A stretch of DNA of 64,000 nt from Panacagrimonas sp. (GCF_020697055.1 NZ_JAJFBP010000006.1:62001-126000); one strand, 5' to 3'; counted from the first letter of the stretch, positions 31,784 to 40,841 are shown. The notes: generated by a model not told the origin, from the letters alone. Translations and numbers: made by a program.

Positions 31784-32524
31784 TCAATGCAGGAACCCAT
31801 GCAGCTTGGTTTCAATCACCCGCGGGTTCTCGCCCTGGCTGATCGCAATGAGGCCCTCGATGATCATCTCGCGCACGCGCGTCTGATCGCCGACCACCGA
31901 CTTGAGCTTCGACGCCATCGGCAGGAAGAACAGGTTGGCCGACGCGATGCCGTAGATCGTCGCGATGAACGCCGCCGAGATGCCGTGACCGAGCTTCGAG
32001 GGGTCGGCGAGGTTCTGCATCACCGCCATCAGGCCCATCACCGCGCCGATGATGCCGAGCGTCGGCGCGTAGATGCCCATGCCTTCCCACACCTTGGCGC
32101 CCTGCAGGTCGAAGTGCTCCTTGGCCTGCATCTCGGTCTCGAGCGTATTGCGGATGGTCTCGGGCTCGGCGCCGTCGACCAGCATCTGCAGGCCTTTCTT
32201 GATGAAGCCGTCGCCTTCGGTGGCGATGCTGCCCTCGAGCGCGAGCAGGCCCTGCTTGCGCGCCGAATTGCTCCACTCGACGATCTTGGCGATCAGGCCT
32301 TTGCCGTCGAGCGCGGGCGGTTTGAAGATCCACTTGGCCATCTTCATGCCGTGCTTGAACGCCGGCATCGGCGTCTGCACGGTGATCGAGCCGAACGTGC
32401 CGACGATCACGATGACGAACGCGGCCGGTCCCCACAGCGCCGCCACGCCGGAGCCTTTCAGGATCGAACCACCGATCAGGGCGACCATCGCGAGGATGAA
32501 GCCCAGGATGCTGAGGATGTCCAT
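31784..32524 (-). CDS. motC: Flagellar motor stator protein MotC
   Basis: A 246-aa MotA-type proton channel subunit with four transmembrane segments (about residues 4-22, 30-50, 148-170 and 180-200). Conserved GKGLIAKIVEWSNSARKQGL and APTLGIIGAVMGLMAVM are visible; the latter contains the conserved proline/glycine turn near the rotor-facing loop. It lies 4 bp after cheA, and is paired with motD across a 139-bp repeat-bearing gap. Confidence 0.93.
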   Translation of the reverse strand: MDILSILGFILAMVALIGGSILKGSGVAALWGPAAFVIVIVGTFGSITVQTPMPAFKHGMKMAKWIFKPPALDGKGLIAKIVEWSNSARKQGLLALEGSIATEGDGFIKKGLQMLVDGAEPETIRNTLETEMQAKEHFDLQGAKVWEGMGIYAPTLGIIGAVMGLMAVMQNLADPSKLGHGISAAFIATIYGIASANLFFLPMASKLKSVVGDQTRVREMIIEGLIAISQGENPRVIETKLHGFLH

Positions 32525-32528
32525 CGCC

Positions 32529-34541
32529 TCAGGGTCCCTTGGCGTGGGTCTGGACCAGTCCCGGCACGTCGACGATCAGCGCGACCCGGCCCTGCGGCGT
32601 GACGGTGGCGCCGGCGACGCCGGCCAGGCCGCGCAGGGTCTGACCCAGCGGCTTGATCACCACCTCTTCACGACCGCGCACCTGGCGCACGATCAATCCG
32701 TATCTTTCTTCGCCGAGCATGACCACCACCACGTGACGTGTACCCGTGGTATCGGCAGCACCGGCCCAAACTTCAAGGTCGATCAGACGAAGGTTCTCGC
32801 GCTTGAGCGGAATCACCGGCCAGTGGCCGACCTTGCGCACGGCGTCGGGGTCGAGCGCGAACACGTCGGCCACCATCGCCAGCGGCAGCGCGAACTGGCG
32901 CTCGCCGGCGTCGATCATCAGCGCCGGCAGGATCGCCAGCGTCAGCGGCACGCGCAGGTGCACGGCGCTGCCCTGCCCGGGATGCGACTCGATCATCGCG
33001 GTGCCGTTGAGCGACTGGATGCGCTGCTTGACCACGTCCATGCCCACGCCACGACCCGACAGGTCGCTCACCTGGTCCTTGGTGGAGAAGCCCGGCAGGA
33101 AGATCAGCTGCAGGCATTCCTCGTGGGACAGGCGCGCGGCCGCCGCCGCGTCCATCAATTTCTTCTCGACCACCTTGGTGCGAACGCGCTCGGGGTCGAT
33201 GCCGCCGCCGTCGTCGCGCACCGTGATGCGGATGTGATCGCCTTCCTGGCGCGCTTCGAGCTTGAGCTGTCCGGCGGGCGACTTGCCGCGTGCCACGCGT
33301 ACGTCCGGCATCTCGATGCCGTGGTCGACGCTGTTGCGCACCATGTGCACCAGCGGATCGGCCAAGGCCTCGACCAGGTTCTTGTCCAGGTCGGTGTCCT
33401 GTCCGATCAAGGTCACCTCGACCTGCTTGCCCAGGCCGCGCGCGACGTCGCGCGCCAGCTTGGGAAAGCGCGAGAACACCTTGCCGATCGGCTGCATCCG
33501 CACCTGCATCACCGCGCCCTGCAGGCCGCGCGTGATGAAGTCGAGCTCGCGCACCGCGCGTCCCACGTCGCTGCTGGCGGCGCCGGCGAGCGCCTTGAGC
33601 CGATTGCGCACCAGGACCAGTTCGCCGACCAGGTTCATCATCCGGTCGAGCTTGACGGTGTCGACGCGCACCGAGGTCTCGGCGGGGGGAGCGGAAGCGA
33701 CGGGCGCAGTGCCTCCCTGTTTTGCTCCCTCTCCCCCACGCGAGGGGGGGAGAGAGCTGGGGTGAGGGGCAGGACCTTTTCCGGAGCCAACCGCACCTGC
33801 CGGCGGCGCGCCCCTCACCCCTGCCCTCACCCCGCTGTCGCGGGGACAGGGAGATGACGTGGCGGCCTTCTTCTCGATCGCCATCTGATCCAGCAAGGAC
33901 TCGAATTCGTCATCGGTGATCAGGTTCGGGTCGGCCGCCTTCGCGGGCTTGGCCGGGTTTTTCTTGTCGGCGTCCAGCTGGTCGAGCAGGGCGTCGAATT
34001 CATCCTCGGTGATGGTGTCCGCGGGTTTGCGCGGCGCCTTCTTCTTGTCCGCGTCGAGCTTGTCGAGCAGCGCATCGAATTCGTCTTCCGAGATCGTGTC
34101 GGACGCAGCCGCCGACACCGGTGCCTTCGCGATCTCGACGATCACCGCGGGCGCTTCCTCGCTGACCAAGGCATGAAGCCCTTCGATCAGCTCCGGCGGC
34201 GGCGCCTGCGGTGGGTCTCCCGCGGACACGCTGGCCATCATCGCCTGCACCAGGTCCACCGCCTGCAGCACCGCGTCCATCAGCGCCGCATCGACGGTGC
34301 GCTTGCCGTTGCGCAGTGCGTTGAACACGTCCTCGGTGGCGTGGCACAGCTCCACCAGCGGACCGATGCCGAGAAAGCCCGCGCCGCCCTTGACGGTGTG
34401 AAAGGCGCGAAAGATCGCGTTGAGCAGATCGGTATCGTCGGGTCGGGACTCGAGTTCGACCAGCTGGCCACCCAGCTTTTCGATCAGGTCGCCGGCCTCG
34501 ACCAGGAAATCGGCGCGGATATCGTCGTCGACGGCAGGCAT
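32529..34541 (-). CDS. cheA: Chemotaxis histidine kinase CheA with atypical linker
   Basis: A 670-aa kinase. The P1 phosphotransfer domain carries His48 in AFHTVKGGAGF. P2, the usual CheY-binding domain, is absent. In its place residues 145-225 hold three tandem peptides: TISEDEFDALLDKL (149-162), TITEDEFDALLDQL (176-189) and LITDDEFESLLDQM (207-220). Residues about 228-277 are a Pro/Gly/Ser-rich insert coded by a palindromic repeat. Then come P3 (KLDRMMNLVGELVLVRNR), the P4 ATPase (LADPLVHMVRNSVDHGIE, RDDGGGIDPE, GRGVGMDVV) and the CheW-like P5. It phosphorylates CheY. Located between cheZ and motC. Confidence 0.95.
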   Translation of the reverse strand: MPAVDDDIRADFLVEAGDLIEKLGGQLVELESRPDDTDLLNAIFRAFHTVKGGAGFLGIGPLVELCHATEDVFNALRNGKRTVDAALMDAVLQAVDLVQAMMASVSAGDPPQAPPPELIEGLHALVSEEAPAVIVEIAKAPVSAAASDTISEDEFDALLDKLDADKKKAPRKPADTITEDEFDALLDQLDADKKNPAKPAKAADPNLITDDEFESLLDQMAIEKKAATSSPCPRDSGVRAGVRGAPPAGAVGSGKGPAPHPSSLPPSRGGEGAKQGGTAPVASAPPAETSVRVDTVKLDRMMNLVGELVLVRNRLKALAGAASSDVGRAVRELDFITRGLQGAVMQVRMQPIGKVFSRFPKLARDVARGLGKQVEVTLIGQDTDLDKNLVEALADPLVHMVRNSVDHGIEMPDVRVARGKSPAGQLKLEARQEGDHIRITVRDDGGGIDPERVRTKVVEKKLMDAAAAARLSHEECLQLIFLPGFSTKDQVSDLSGRGVGMDVVKQRIQSLNGTAMIESHPGQGSAVHLRVPLTLAILPALMIDAGERQFALPLAMVADVFALDPDAVRKVGHWPVIPLKRENLRLIDLEVWAGAADTTGTRHVVVVMLGEERYGLIVRQVRGREEVVIKPLGQTLRGLAGVAGATVTPQGRVALIVDVPGLVQTHAKGP
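33725..33821. repeat. Palindromic repeat embedded in the cheA reading frame
   Basis: Two nested-type stems: CTCTCCCCC (33729-33737) with GGGGGAGAG (33746-33754), and a perfect 12-bp pair GGGGTGAGGGGC (33759-33770) with GCCCCTCACCCC (33810-33821). Composition and stems resemble intergenic repeats of gammaproteobacteria. It is translated in frame as CheA residues of about 241-272. Confidence 0.75.
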
Positions 34542-34552
34542 GGGAGCGACCT

Positions 34553-35320
34553 TCAGAATCCGAGTTCGGCCAGCAACGCGTCGGCGTCGTCCTGGCTCAC
34601 TGCGGTGGGTGTCACGCCCGATACGGCGGGGCCATGGAGAATGCCGCCGGCCGGTTCGGCGGCCGCGGCGGATTCGACGGTGGGCGGGCGCGTCTGCACC
34701 ACGGCACCGCCGCCGGCGGCACGCAGCAGGTCGATCAGCGCGCGCTCGACGCTCTTGACCAGCTGCGTCACGCGCTTGATCACCTGCCCTGCGAGGTCCT
34801 GGTATTCCTGCGCCTGCGCCAGGTTCGAAAGCCGCTCGCGCAGCTGCGCGGCGCTGTTGACGATGTGATCGCGCGTCTCGTCGACGCTCACCACCAGCCC
34901 GGACAGCGAGTATGGCGATCCGGCGTAGACGTGCGCGCGATGGCACGCCGCCGAGATGTCGTGTGTCGCCACCACGATGTCCTGCGTCAGCTTCTGGCAC
35001 TGCTCGACGAGGTCCAGCGTCTTGTGCGCCGCTTCCTCGGTGACCTTGGCCACGTAGTCCAGGCGCGAGCAGGCGTCGGGGATCTCGCGGTCGGCCAGCG
35101 TCGACAGGTGCTGGTCGAAACTCAGGCCGCGCATCGCGTCGTGCAGCTCGCGCGTCAGGCGGCCGACCGTCACGAACAGGCCCTGCTCGCGCGCCTGCAC
35201 GAAGCCCGCGAAGCGCGCTTCGAACGCGGTGTCGTCGCCGGCCTCGAGCAGGCCGACCATTTCGCGCAGCCGTTCGAGCTGTTCGGCACGCACGGGGTTC
35301 GCCTGCATGGGAGCGTTCAC
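34553..35320 (-). CDS. cheZ: CheY-P phosphatase CheZ
   Basis: A 255-aa helical phosphatase that switches off CheY-P. The long hairpin carries the catalytic segment AQAQEYQDLAGQVIKRV, where the QDLxGQ core supplies the attacking-water glutamine. The C-terminus SQDDADALLAELGF is the expected CheY-docking peptide. The linker (about residues 205-240) is alanine/proline rich. It lies 11 bp upstream of cheA and 31 bp after cheY. A cheZ gene implies CheY-P control by phosphatase at the polar flagellum. Confidence 0.94.
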   Translation of the reverse strand: MNAPMQANPVRAEQLERLREMVGLLEAGDDTAFEARFAGFVQAREQGLFVTVGRLTRELHDAMRGLSFDQHLSTLADREIPDACSRLDYVAKVTEEAAHKTLDLVEQCQKLTQDIVVATHDISAACHRAHVYAGSPYSLSGLVVSVDETRDHIVNSAAQLRERLSNLAQAQEYQDLAGQVIKRVTQLVKSVERALIDLLRAAGGGAVVQTRPPTVESAAAAEPAGGILHGPAVSGVTPTAVSQDDADALLAELGF

Positions 35321-35351
35321 GACGAGACTCCGGTGGGAGGAGGCCGCGGCC

Positions 35352-35744
35352 TCAGGCGGCTTCCGCCATGCGGGCGAAGATCTTGTCGAGCTTCTCCTTG
35401 AGCGTGACGGCGGTGAACGGCTTGATGATGTAGCCGTTCACGCCGGCCTTGGCCGCCTCGATGATCTGGTCGCGCTGCGCCTCTGCCGTGACCATCAGCA
35501 CCGGCAGCCCGGCGAGCTTGGGCTCGCCACGGATCGCCTTGAGCAGGTCGATGCCGGTCATGCCCGGCATGTTCCAGTCGGTGACGACGAAATCGAAGCC
35601 GCCCGCCTGCAGCATCGGCCACGCGGTCTTGCCGTCGTCGGCCTCCTGCGTGTTGGTGAAGCCGAGGTCGGCGAGCAGGTTCTTGACGATGCGGCGCATC
35701 GTCGAGAAGTCGTCCACGATGAGGATTCTGAGGTTCTTGTCCAT
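35352..35744 (-). CDS. cheY: Chemotaxis response regulator CheY
   Basis: A 130-aa single receiver domain. Acidic pocket [12 protein letters not shown], phospho-acceptor aspartate in [13 protein letters not shown], conserved threonine in [10 protein letters not shown] and lysine in GYIIKPFTA are all present. CheA phosphorylates it; CheY-P binds FliM to reverse the motor. It follows fliA, separated by a 131-bp region with a strong palindromic repeat. Confidence 0.96.
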   Translation of the reverse strand: MDKNLRILIVDDFSTMRRIVKNLLADLGFTNTQEADDGKTAWPMLQAGGFDFVVTDWNMPGMTGIDLLKAIRGEPKLAGLPVLMVTAEAQRDQIIEAAKAGVNGYIIKPFTAVTLKEKLDKIFARMAEAA

Positions 35745-35772
35745 GTTTCGATTCCAGTTTCAAAAACGTTTT

Positions 35773-35853
35773 CAACGCAAAGGCGCAAAGGACGCAAAGA
35801 AAAACAATCCGGTTATCTCTTTGCGTCTTTGCGTCTTTTGCGTCTTTGCGTTG
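35773..35853. repeat. CTTTGCG-type inverted repeat, copy B (near perfect)
   Basis: A 28-base left arm (35773-35800, CAACGCAAAGGCGCAAAGGA...) and a 28-base right arm (35826-35853) are complementary except for two positions that become G-U pairs in RNA. Loop of 25 bases. It fills the fliA-cheY gap and is related to copy A at 15884-15949. Confidence 0.85.
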
Positions 35854-35875
35854 AGAGTTTTGGTTTTCCCGTGCT

Positions 35876-36619
35876 TCAGCCCAAAGCCACACTCGCCCAG
35901 TCGCCCAACCGCGCACGCAGTCGTACCAGCGCCTGACCATGGATCTGGCAGACGCGGCTCTCGCTCACGTCCAGCACCTTTCCGATCTCCTTGAGGTTCA
36001 GCTCGCGCTCGTAATAGAGCGACATCACCAGCTTCTCGCGCTCGGGCAGGCTGCCGATCGCCCTGATCAGCTCGGCCTGGAATTCCGCGCGCGTGACCTG
36101 CCCGTCGGGGTCGGCATCGTCGGCGGGTGCGTCGTAGCCCTCGCTGTCCTCGGCGAACCCTTCGGTCGACAGGACCTGGCAGCGCGCGGCATCGGTCACC
36201 GCCTCGAAGTAGTCGTTGAGCGAAACGCCCATGCGTTCGGCGATCTCGCTGTCCTTGGCCTCGCGCCCGGTCTCCTGCTCGATCGCGCGCATCGCGGATT
36301 CGACGTCGCGCGCCCGCCGATGCAGCGAACGCGGCGCCCAGTCGCCGCGGCGCAGCTCGTCGAGCATCGCGCCGCGGATGCGGATGCCGGCGTAGGTCTC
36401 GAAGCTCGCGCCGCGATCGCCCTGGAAGTTCCGCGCGGCCTCGAGCAGGCCGATGCTGCCGGCCTGGATCAGGTCGTCGATCTCGACGCTCGCCGGCAGG
36501 CGCGCCGCCAGGTGATAGGCGATGCGCTTGACCAGCCCTGCGTGCTGCTGCATCAGGTGGGCGTCGGGAGAACGCGTGCGCGTGTAGCGCGCGACCGCCT
36601 CCCTAGGGAGCGCGCTCAT
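35876..36619 (-). CDS. fliA: Flagellar sigma factor 28 (FliA)
   Basis: A 247-aa sigma-70-family factor that directs late flagellar and chemotaxis genes. Region 2 (LMQQHAGLVKRIAYHLAARL, IDDLIQAGSIGLLEAARNFQ, FETYAGIRIRGAMLDELRR), region 3 (DSEIAERMGVSLNDYFEAV) and region 4 (LPEREKLVMSLYYEREL, IGKVLDVSESRVCQIHGQAL) are complete. Its start overlaps the flhG stop (ATGA). FlgM, its anti-sigma, is not in the window. Confidence 0.96.
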   Translation of the reverse strand: MSALPREAVARYTRTRSPDAHLMQQHAGLVKRIAYHLAARLPASVEIDDLIQAGSIGLLEAARNFQGDRGASFETYAGIRIRGAMLDELRRGDWAPRSLHRRARDVESAMRAIEQETGREAKDSEIAERMGVSLNDYFEAVTDAARCQVLSTEGFAEDSEGYDAPADDADPDGQVTRAEFQAELIRAIGSLPEREKLVMSLYYERELNLKEIGKVLDVSESRVCQIHGQALVRLRARLGDWASVALG

Positions 36620-37500
36620 GCAACGGCACCCGCCAGATCATTCGCCGCGCCGCGATTCACCAGGCGCTCGACGAAGAATTCGAGATTGCCGCGCGCGCCC
36701 TTGGGCATGCCCCAGGCCTCGGCCTTCTTGGCCAGGTTGAGGAACGCCTGCGCGGCGGCGGAATTCGGATAGGCCTGCACCACCGGCTGCTGGCGGCGGA
36801 TGGCGCGCTTGAGCCATTCGTCCTGCGGCACGAAGCCCATGAAGTTGAGCGTCACGTCGAGGAAGCGCTCGGCCACGCGGCGCAGGTTCTCGTGCACCTC
36901 CTTGGCCTCGGTCAGGTTCTGGACCATGTTGGCCAGTACCTGCACGCGCTCCACGCCGTGATCGCGGTTGAGCACCTTGATCAGCGCGTAGGCGTCGGTG
37001 AGCGACGCAGGATCGTTGCAGATCACCACGATCACTTCCTGCGCGGCCTGCGTGAAGCTGATGACGGAATCGGCGATGCCCGCCGCGGTGTCGACGACCA
37101 GCACGTCGAGCGGACGCGACAGTTCGCTGAAGGCGCGGATCAGGCCGGCGTTCTCGGCGCGGTTGAGTTCCGCCATGTTCTTCTTGCCGCTCGACGCCGG
37201 CACGACCATCAGGCCCGAAGGACCCGTCAGGATCGTGTCCTCGAGCGAGCACTGTCCTTCGAGCACGTTGGCGAGATTGCAGGTCGGCTGCAGACCGAGC
37301 ATGACGTCGACGTTGGCCAGGCCCAGGTCGCCGTCGAGCAGCATCACCTGCTTGCCCGACATCGCCATCGCCGTCGACAGGTTCACCGACACGCTGGTCT
37401 TGCCCACGCCGCCCTTGCCGCTGGCGACGGCGATGACCTGCACCGGCTTGGCCGGGCGCAGCGAGCGTAGACCCGCGGCCTGATCGTTCCGGTTAAGCAT
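36616..37500 (-). CDS. flhG: Flagellar number regulator FlhG (FleN)
   Basis: A 294-aa MinD/ParA-type ATPase that limits polar flagellar number, in Pseudomonas by antagonising FleQ. The deviant Walker A is ASGKGGVGKTSVSVNL; LLDGDLGLANVDVMLGL and VVDTAAGIADSVI are the other nucleotide-site segments. A C-terminal amphipathic helix (LEFFVERLVNR) fits membrane targeting. It overlaps flhF by 8 bp and fliA by 4 bp. Confidence 0.95.
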   Translation of the reverse strand: MLNRNDQAAGLRSLRPAKPVQVIAVASGKGGVGKTSVSVNLSTAMAMSGKQVMLLDGDLGLANVDVMLGLQPTCNLANVLEGQCSLEDTILTGPSGLMVVPASSGKKNMAELNRAENAGLIRAFSELSRPLDVLVVDTAAGIADSVISFTQAAQEVIVVICNDPASLTDAYALIKVLNRDHGVERVQVLANMVQNLTEAKEVHENLRRVAERFLDVTLNFMGFVPQDEWLKRAIRRQQPVVQAYPNSAAAQAFLNLAKKAEAWGMPKGARGNLEFFVERLVNRGAANDLAGAVA

Positions 37501-38752
37501 TGACCGCTCCTGCGAATTGATGGGTGAGTTCTTCGTCGTCCGGCGGCGTCACGCCCACGCGCGAGGCGGCCATGGCGCGCACCACGAGCTGGTCGGCGCG
37601 TGCGACCGAAAGGTCTTCGGGCACACGCTGTCCGTCGGTGAGGTAGGCCAGCGGGATGCCGTGACGCACCACCGCGGAGATCGCGCTGCCCACACGCGTG
37701 GCCTCGTCGAGCTTGGTGAGGATCACCGCGCCCGGCGCGGCCGGTGCGAAGCGCTGGTACTGGTCGTCCAGGTCGCTGGCCTGGCCGTTGGCCGAGAGCA
37801 CCAGCGCGGTGCGGTTGGGCACCGGCAGTCCCGAGAGCATCGCGAACTGCTTCTGCAGGTTCTGGTCGCGCGGCGACATGCCCGCCGTGTCGATCAGCAC
37901 GAGGCGGCGATCCTTGAGCTTCTCCAGCGCCAGGCACAGCTCGCGCTGGTTGTCGGCGGTGAGCACCGGCACGCCCAGCAGGCGGCCGTAGGTGAAGAGC
38001 TGCTCCTGGGCACCGATGCGGAAATGATCGGTGGTGATCAGCGCGACGTCGCGCAGACCCCAGTGCTGCACGTAGCGCGCGGCGAGCTTGGCGATCGTCG
38101 TGGTCTTGCCCACGCCGGTGGCGCCCACCAGCGCGATCACGTCATGACGCGGCTCGACCTTGGCGTCGGCGGCCTGTGGCGCTTCGAGCCACTCGTGTTT
38201 GAAGGTCGGCAGGCGGCGCGCCAGCATCGCCATCGGCAGATAGCGCGCCCGCTCACTGTCGGTGTCGTCGGCGACCTCGCTTGCGATCTCGCGCGCGAGC
38301 TTGAGCTCGATGCCCAGGCCCATCAGGCGGCGCACGATGTCGGCGCGCACCGGATGCCGCGTCTTGAGCTCGCCCCAGGCGGAGTTCGCGATCTGCTGTT
38401 CCATCATCCGGCGCAGCGCGCCGATCTCGCCCTTGAGCATCGCCATGTCGCCGGAGGCCGGCGTCGGCGCACTGACGATCGGCGCGGGTCGCACCGGCAC
38501 GTTCTGCGCGACCGGCTTGATCGCGCGCGGCGCCGTCACCAGCGCAGCGACGGGAAGCGCAACCTCGATCGGCTCGGGATCGCGAGCGGCGGCCTTCTGC
38601 ACCAGCGCGGCGTCGTAGTCGGTGGCGGCGACGACTTCGAAGCCGTCCTCCAGCCGACGGTTCGACAGGATCACCGCGTCGGGTCCCTGCTCTTCCCGCA
38701 CCAGGCGCATCGCGTCGCGCATCGTCGGGGCAATGAATCGCTTGATCTTCAT
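37493..38752 (-). CDS. flhF: Flagellar biosynthesis GTPase FlhF
   Basis: A 419-aa SRP-family GTPase that places the flagellum at the pole. The N-terminal basic and disordered B domain begins MKIKRFIAPTMRDAMRLVRE; the NG domain has the P-loop LVGATGVGKTTTIAKLAARY, TTDHFRIGAQEQL, LIDTAGMSPRDQNL and ILTKLDEATRVG. It follows flhA by 22 bp. Together with FlhG it implies one or few polar flagella. Confidence 0.96.
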   Translation of the reverse strand: MKIKRFIAPTMRDAMRLVREEQGPDAVILSNRRLEDGFEVVAATDYDAALVQKAAARDPEPIEVALPVAALVTAPRAIKPVAQNVPVRPAPIVSAPTPASGDMAMLKGEIGALRRMMEQQIANSAWGELKTRHPVRADIVRRLMGLGIELKLAREIASEVADDTDSERARYLPMAMLARRLPTFKHEWLEAPQAADAKVEPRHDVIALVGATGVGKTTTIAKLAARYVQHWGLRDVALITTDHFRIGAQEQLFTYGRLLGVPVLTADNQRELCLALEKLKDRRLVLIDTAGMSPRDQNLQKQFAMLSGLPVPNRTALVLSANGQASDLDDQYQRFAPAAPGAVILTKLDEATRVGSAISAVVRHGIPLAYLTDGQRVPEDLSVARADQLVVRAMAASRVGVTPPDDEELTHQFAGAVNA

Positions 38753-38774
38753 TCAGTCGGTTCTCTGACTCGGC

Positions 38775-40841
38775 TCAGGCTCCGATCGCGCCCGCGATCC
38801 GTACGCGGCGCGATTCGGGAATCTCGTTGTACGCAAGCACCCGCAGCGCGGGGATCGTCTGGCGCGTGAAGCGCGACAGGATCGGACGCAACGCCTGGGG
38901 CACCAGCAGCACCGGCACGCGTCCGCTCATCTCCTGCTTCTGTGCGTGGGAGGCGAGCGAGGTGTGCATGCGTTCGGCGAGTCCAGGTTCGAGAGCGGCG
39001 GTGCCCGTCGCCACGCTGTTCTGCAACACCTGTTCCAACGGTGGCGCCAGCGTGAGGACCTGGAGTTCCTCGTCGAGACCGTTGATTTCCTGCACGATCT
39101 GACGGCTCAGCGCGACGCGCGCGGCGCCGATGAGGACGACGGGATCCTGGCTGCGCGGTGCCGCCTCCGCCAAGGCCTCGGCGACGACGCGCAGGTTCTT
39201 GATCGACACGCGTTCCGCGAGCAGGCCTTGCAGAACCTTGACGAAAATCGCCAGCGGCATCGCCTTGGGCACGAGGTCCTCGGCCAATTTGGGAGACGCC
39301 TTCGCCAGCGCGTTGAGCAACTGCTGCGCCTCGTCGAAACCGAACAGCTCGGCGACGTGCTCGCCGATCAGGTGCGACAGGTGCGTTGCCACGACGCTGG
39401 CGGCGTCGACCACGGTGTAGCCCAGCGACTGCGCGTGCTCGCGCCGGCCGCGTTCGATCCACACCGCGTCCATGCCGAACGTCGGATCCTTGGTCGTGAT
39501 GCCTTCCACGGTGCCGAACACGCGCCCGGGATTCAGCGCGAGGTCGCGATCGGCGTGGATCTGGCCGGTGGCCAGCGGTACACCGAGCAGCGTGATGCGA
39601 TAGCCGTTGGGCGGCAGTTCGAGGTTGTCGCGGATGTGCACCGGCGGCACCAGGAATCCGAACTCCTGCGTCAGCTTTCGGCGGATGCCCTTGATGCGCG
39701 GCATCAGCTCGCCGCCCTGGCGCGGGTCCACCAGCGGGATCAGGCGATAGCCCACCTCGAGCCCCAGCGGATCCTCGGGCTGCACGTCGTCCCAGCTCAG
39801 TTCCGCCGGTTTGTCCGGCTTGGGCGCCTCGACCGGATCGGCCGCGGGCGTCTTTCTTCGTTTGGCCAGCATCCACGCCGCACTGCCGCAGGCACCGGCC
39901 AGCAGCAGGAACACGATGTTCGGCATGCCCGGGATCACACCCACCAGGCCCAGCACGCCGGCCGCGATGCCCAGCACGCGCGGCTGCGCGAAGACCTGCG
40001 CGATCACCGTGCCGGCGATGTCCTGCGCCCGTGACATGCGCGTCACCAGCACCGCCACCGCCACCGACATCAGCAGCGAAGGCACCTGCGCCACGAGGCC
40101 ATCGCCGATCGTCAGCAGCGTGTAGTTGCGGCCGGCGGTGGCGAGGTCGAGCCCGTGCTCCATCGTGCCGATCACCAGGCCGCCGATGATGTTGATGAAC
40201 AGGATCAGGATTCCGGCGATCGCATCGCCGCGGATGAACTTCGAGGCGCCGTCCATCGAACCGTAGAAGTCGGCTTCCTCGCGGACCTCGTCGCGACGGG
40301 CCTTGGCCTCCTCGCGCGTCAACAACCCGGCGTTCAAATCTGCGTCGATCGCCATCTGACGGCCCGGCAGCGCGTCCAGGATGAATCGCGCCGACACCTC
40401 GGAGACACGCTCGGCGCCCTTGGTCACCACCATGAAGTTGACGATCGTGAGGATCACGAACACCACGATGCCGACCGCGAAGCTGCCGCCGACGACGAAT
40501 TCGCCGAAGCTTTCGATCACCTGGCCAGCCGCGTGCGGGCCCTGGTGGCCGTGCAGCAGCACCACGCGCGACGAGCCCACGTTCAGCGCCAGCCGCAGCA
40601 GCGTCGCCAGCAGAAGCACCGTGGGAAACGCGCTGAAATCCAGCGGCCGCATCACGTTGACGACCGCCAGCAGGATCACGATCGACAGCGCGATGTTGAA
40701 CGTGAACGCGAGGTCCAGAACGACCGGCGACAGCGGCACGACCATCATCGCCAGGATGGTCAGCAGCAGCAGCGGCGCACCCAGGCCGCTGCGCCCTAGG
40801 GTCTGAAGATTGGAGAGAATTCCGCCTGCGGGACTGGCCAT
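38775..40841 (-). CDS. flhA: Flagellar type III export protein FlhA
   Basis: A 688-aa export gate component. The N-terminal half has about eight transmembrane helices and the conserved FHIPEP-like stretch SVVILLAVVNVMRPLDFSAF / PTVLLLATLLRLALNV, plus the cytoplasmic GRQMAIDADLNAGLL loop. The C-terminal cytoplasmic domain (from about residue 330) docks export substrates and chaperones. The start at 40841 has AAGGA upstream. flhA is separated from flhB by a GGDEF gene. Confidence 0.97.
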   Translation of the reverse strand: MASPAGGILSNLQTLGRSGLGAPLLLLTILAMMVVPLSPVVLDLAFTFNIALSIVILLAVVNVMRPLDFSAFPTVLLLATLLRLALNVGSSRVVLLHGHQGPHAAGQVIESFGEFVVGGSFAVGIVVFVILTIVNFMVVTKGAERVSEVSARFILDALPGRQMAIDADLNAGLLTREEAKARRDEVREEADFYGSMDGASKFIRGDAIAGILILFINIIGGLVIGTMEHGLDLATAGRNYTLLTIGDGLVAQVPSLLMSVAVAVLVTRMSRAQDIAGTVIAQVFAQPRVLGIAAGVLGLVGVIPGMPNIVFLLLAGACGSAAWMLAKRRKTPAADPVEAPKPDKPAELSWDDVQPEDPLGLEVGYRLIPLVDPRQGGELMPRIKGIRRKLTQEFGFLVPPVHIRDNLELPPNGYRITLLGVPLATGQIHADRDLALNPGRVFGTVEGITTKDPTFGMDAVWIERGRREHAQSLGYTVVDAASVVATHLSHLIGEHVAELFGFDEAQQLLNALAKASPKLAEDLVPKAMPLAIFVKVLQGLLAERVSIKNLRVVAEALAEAAPRSQDPVVLIGAARVALSRQIVQEINGLDEELQVLTLAPPLEQVLQNSVATGTAALEPGLAERMHTSLASHAQKQEMSGRVPVLLVPQALRPILSRFTRQTIPALRVLAYNEIPESRRVRIAGAIGA

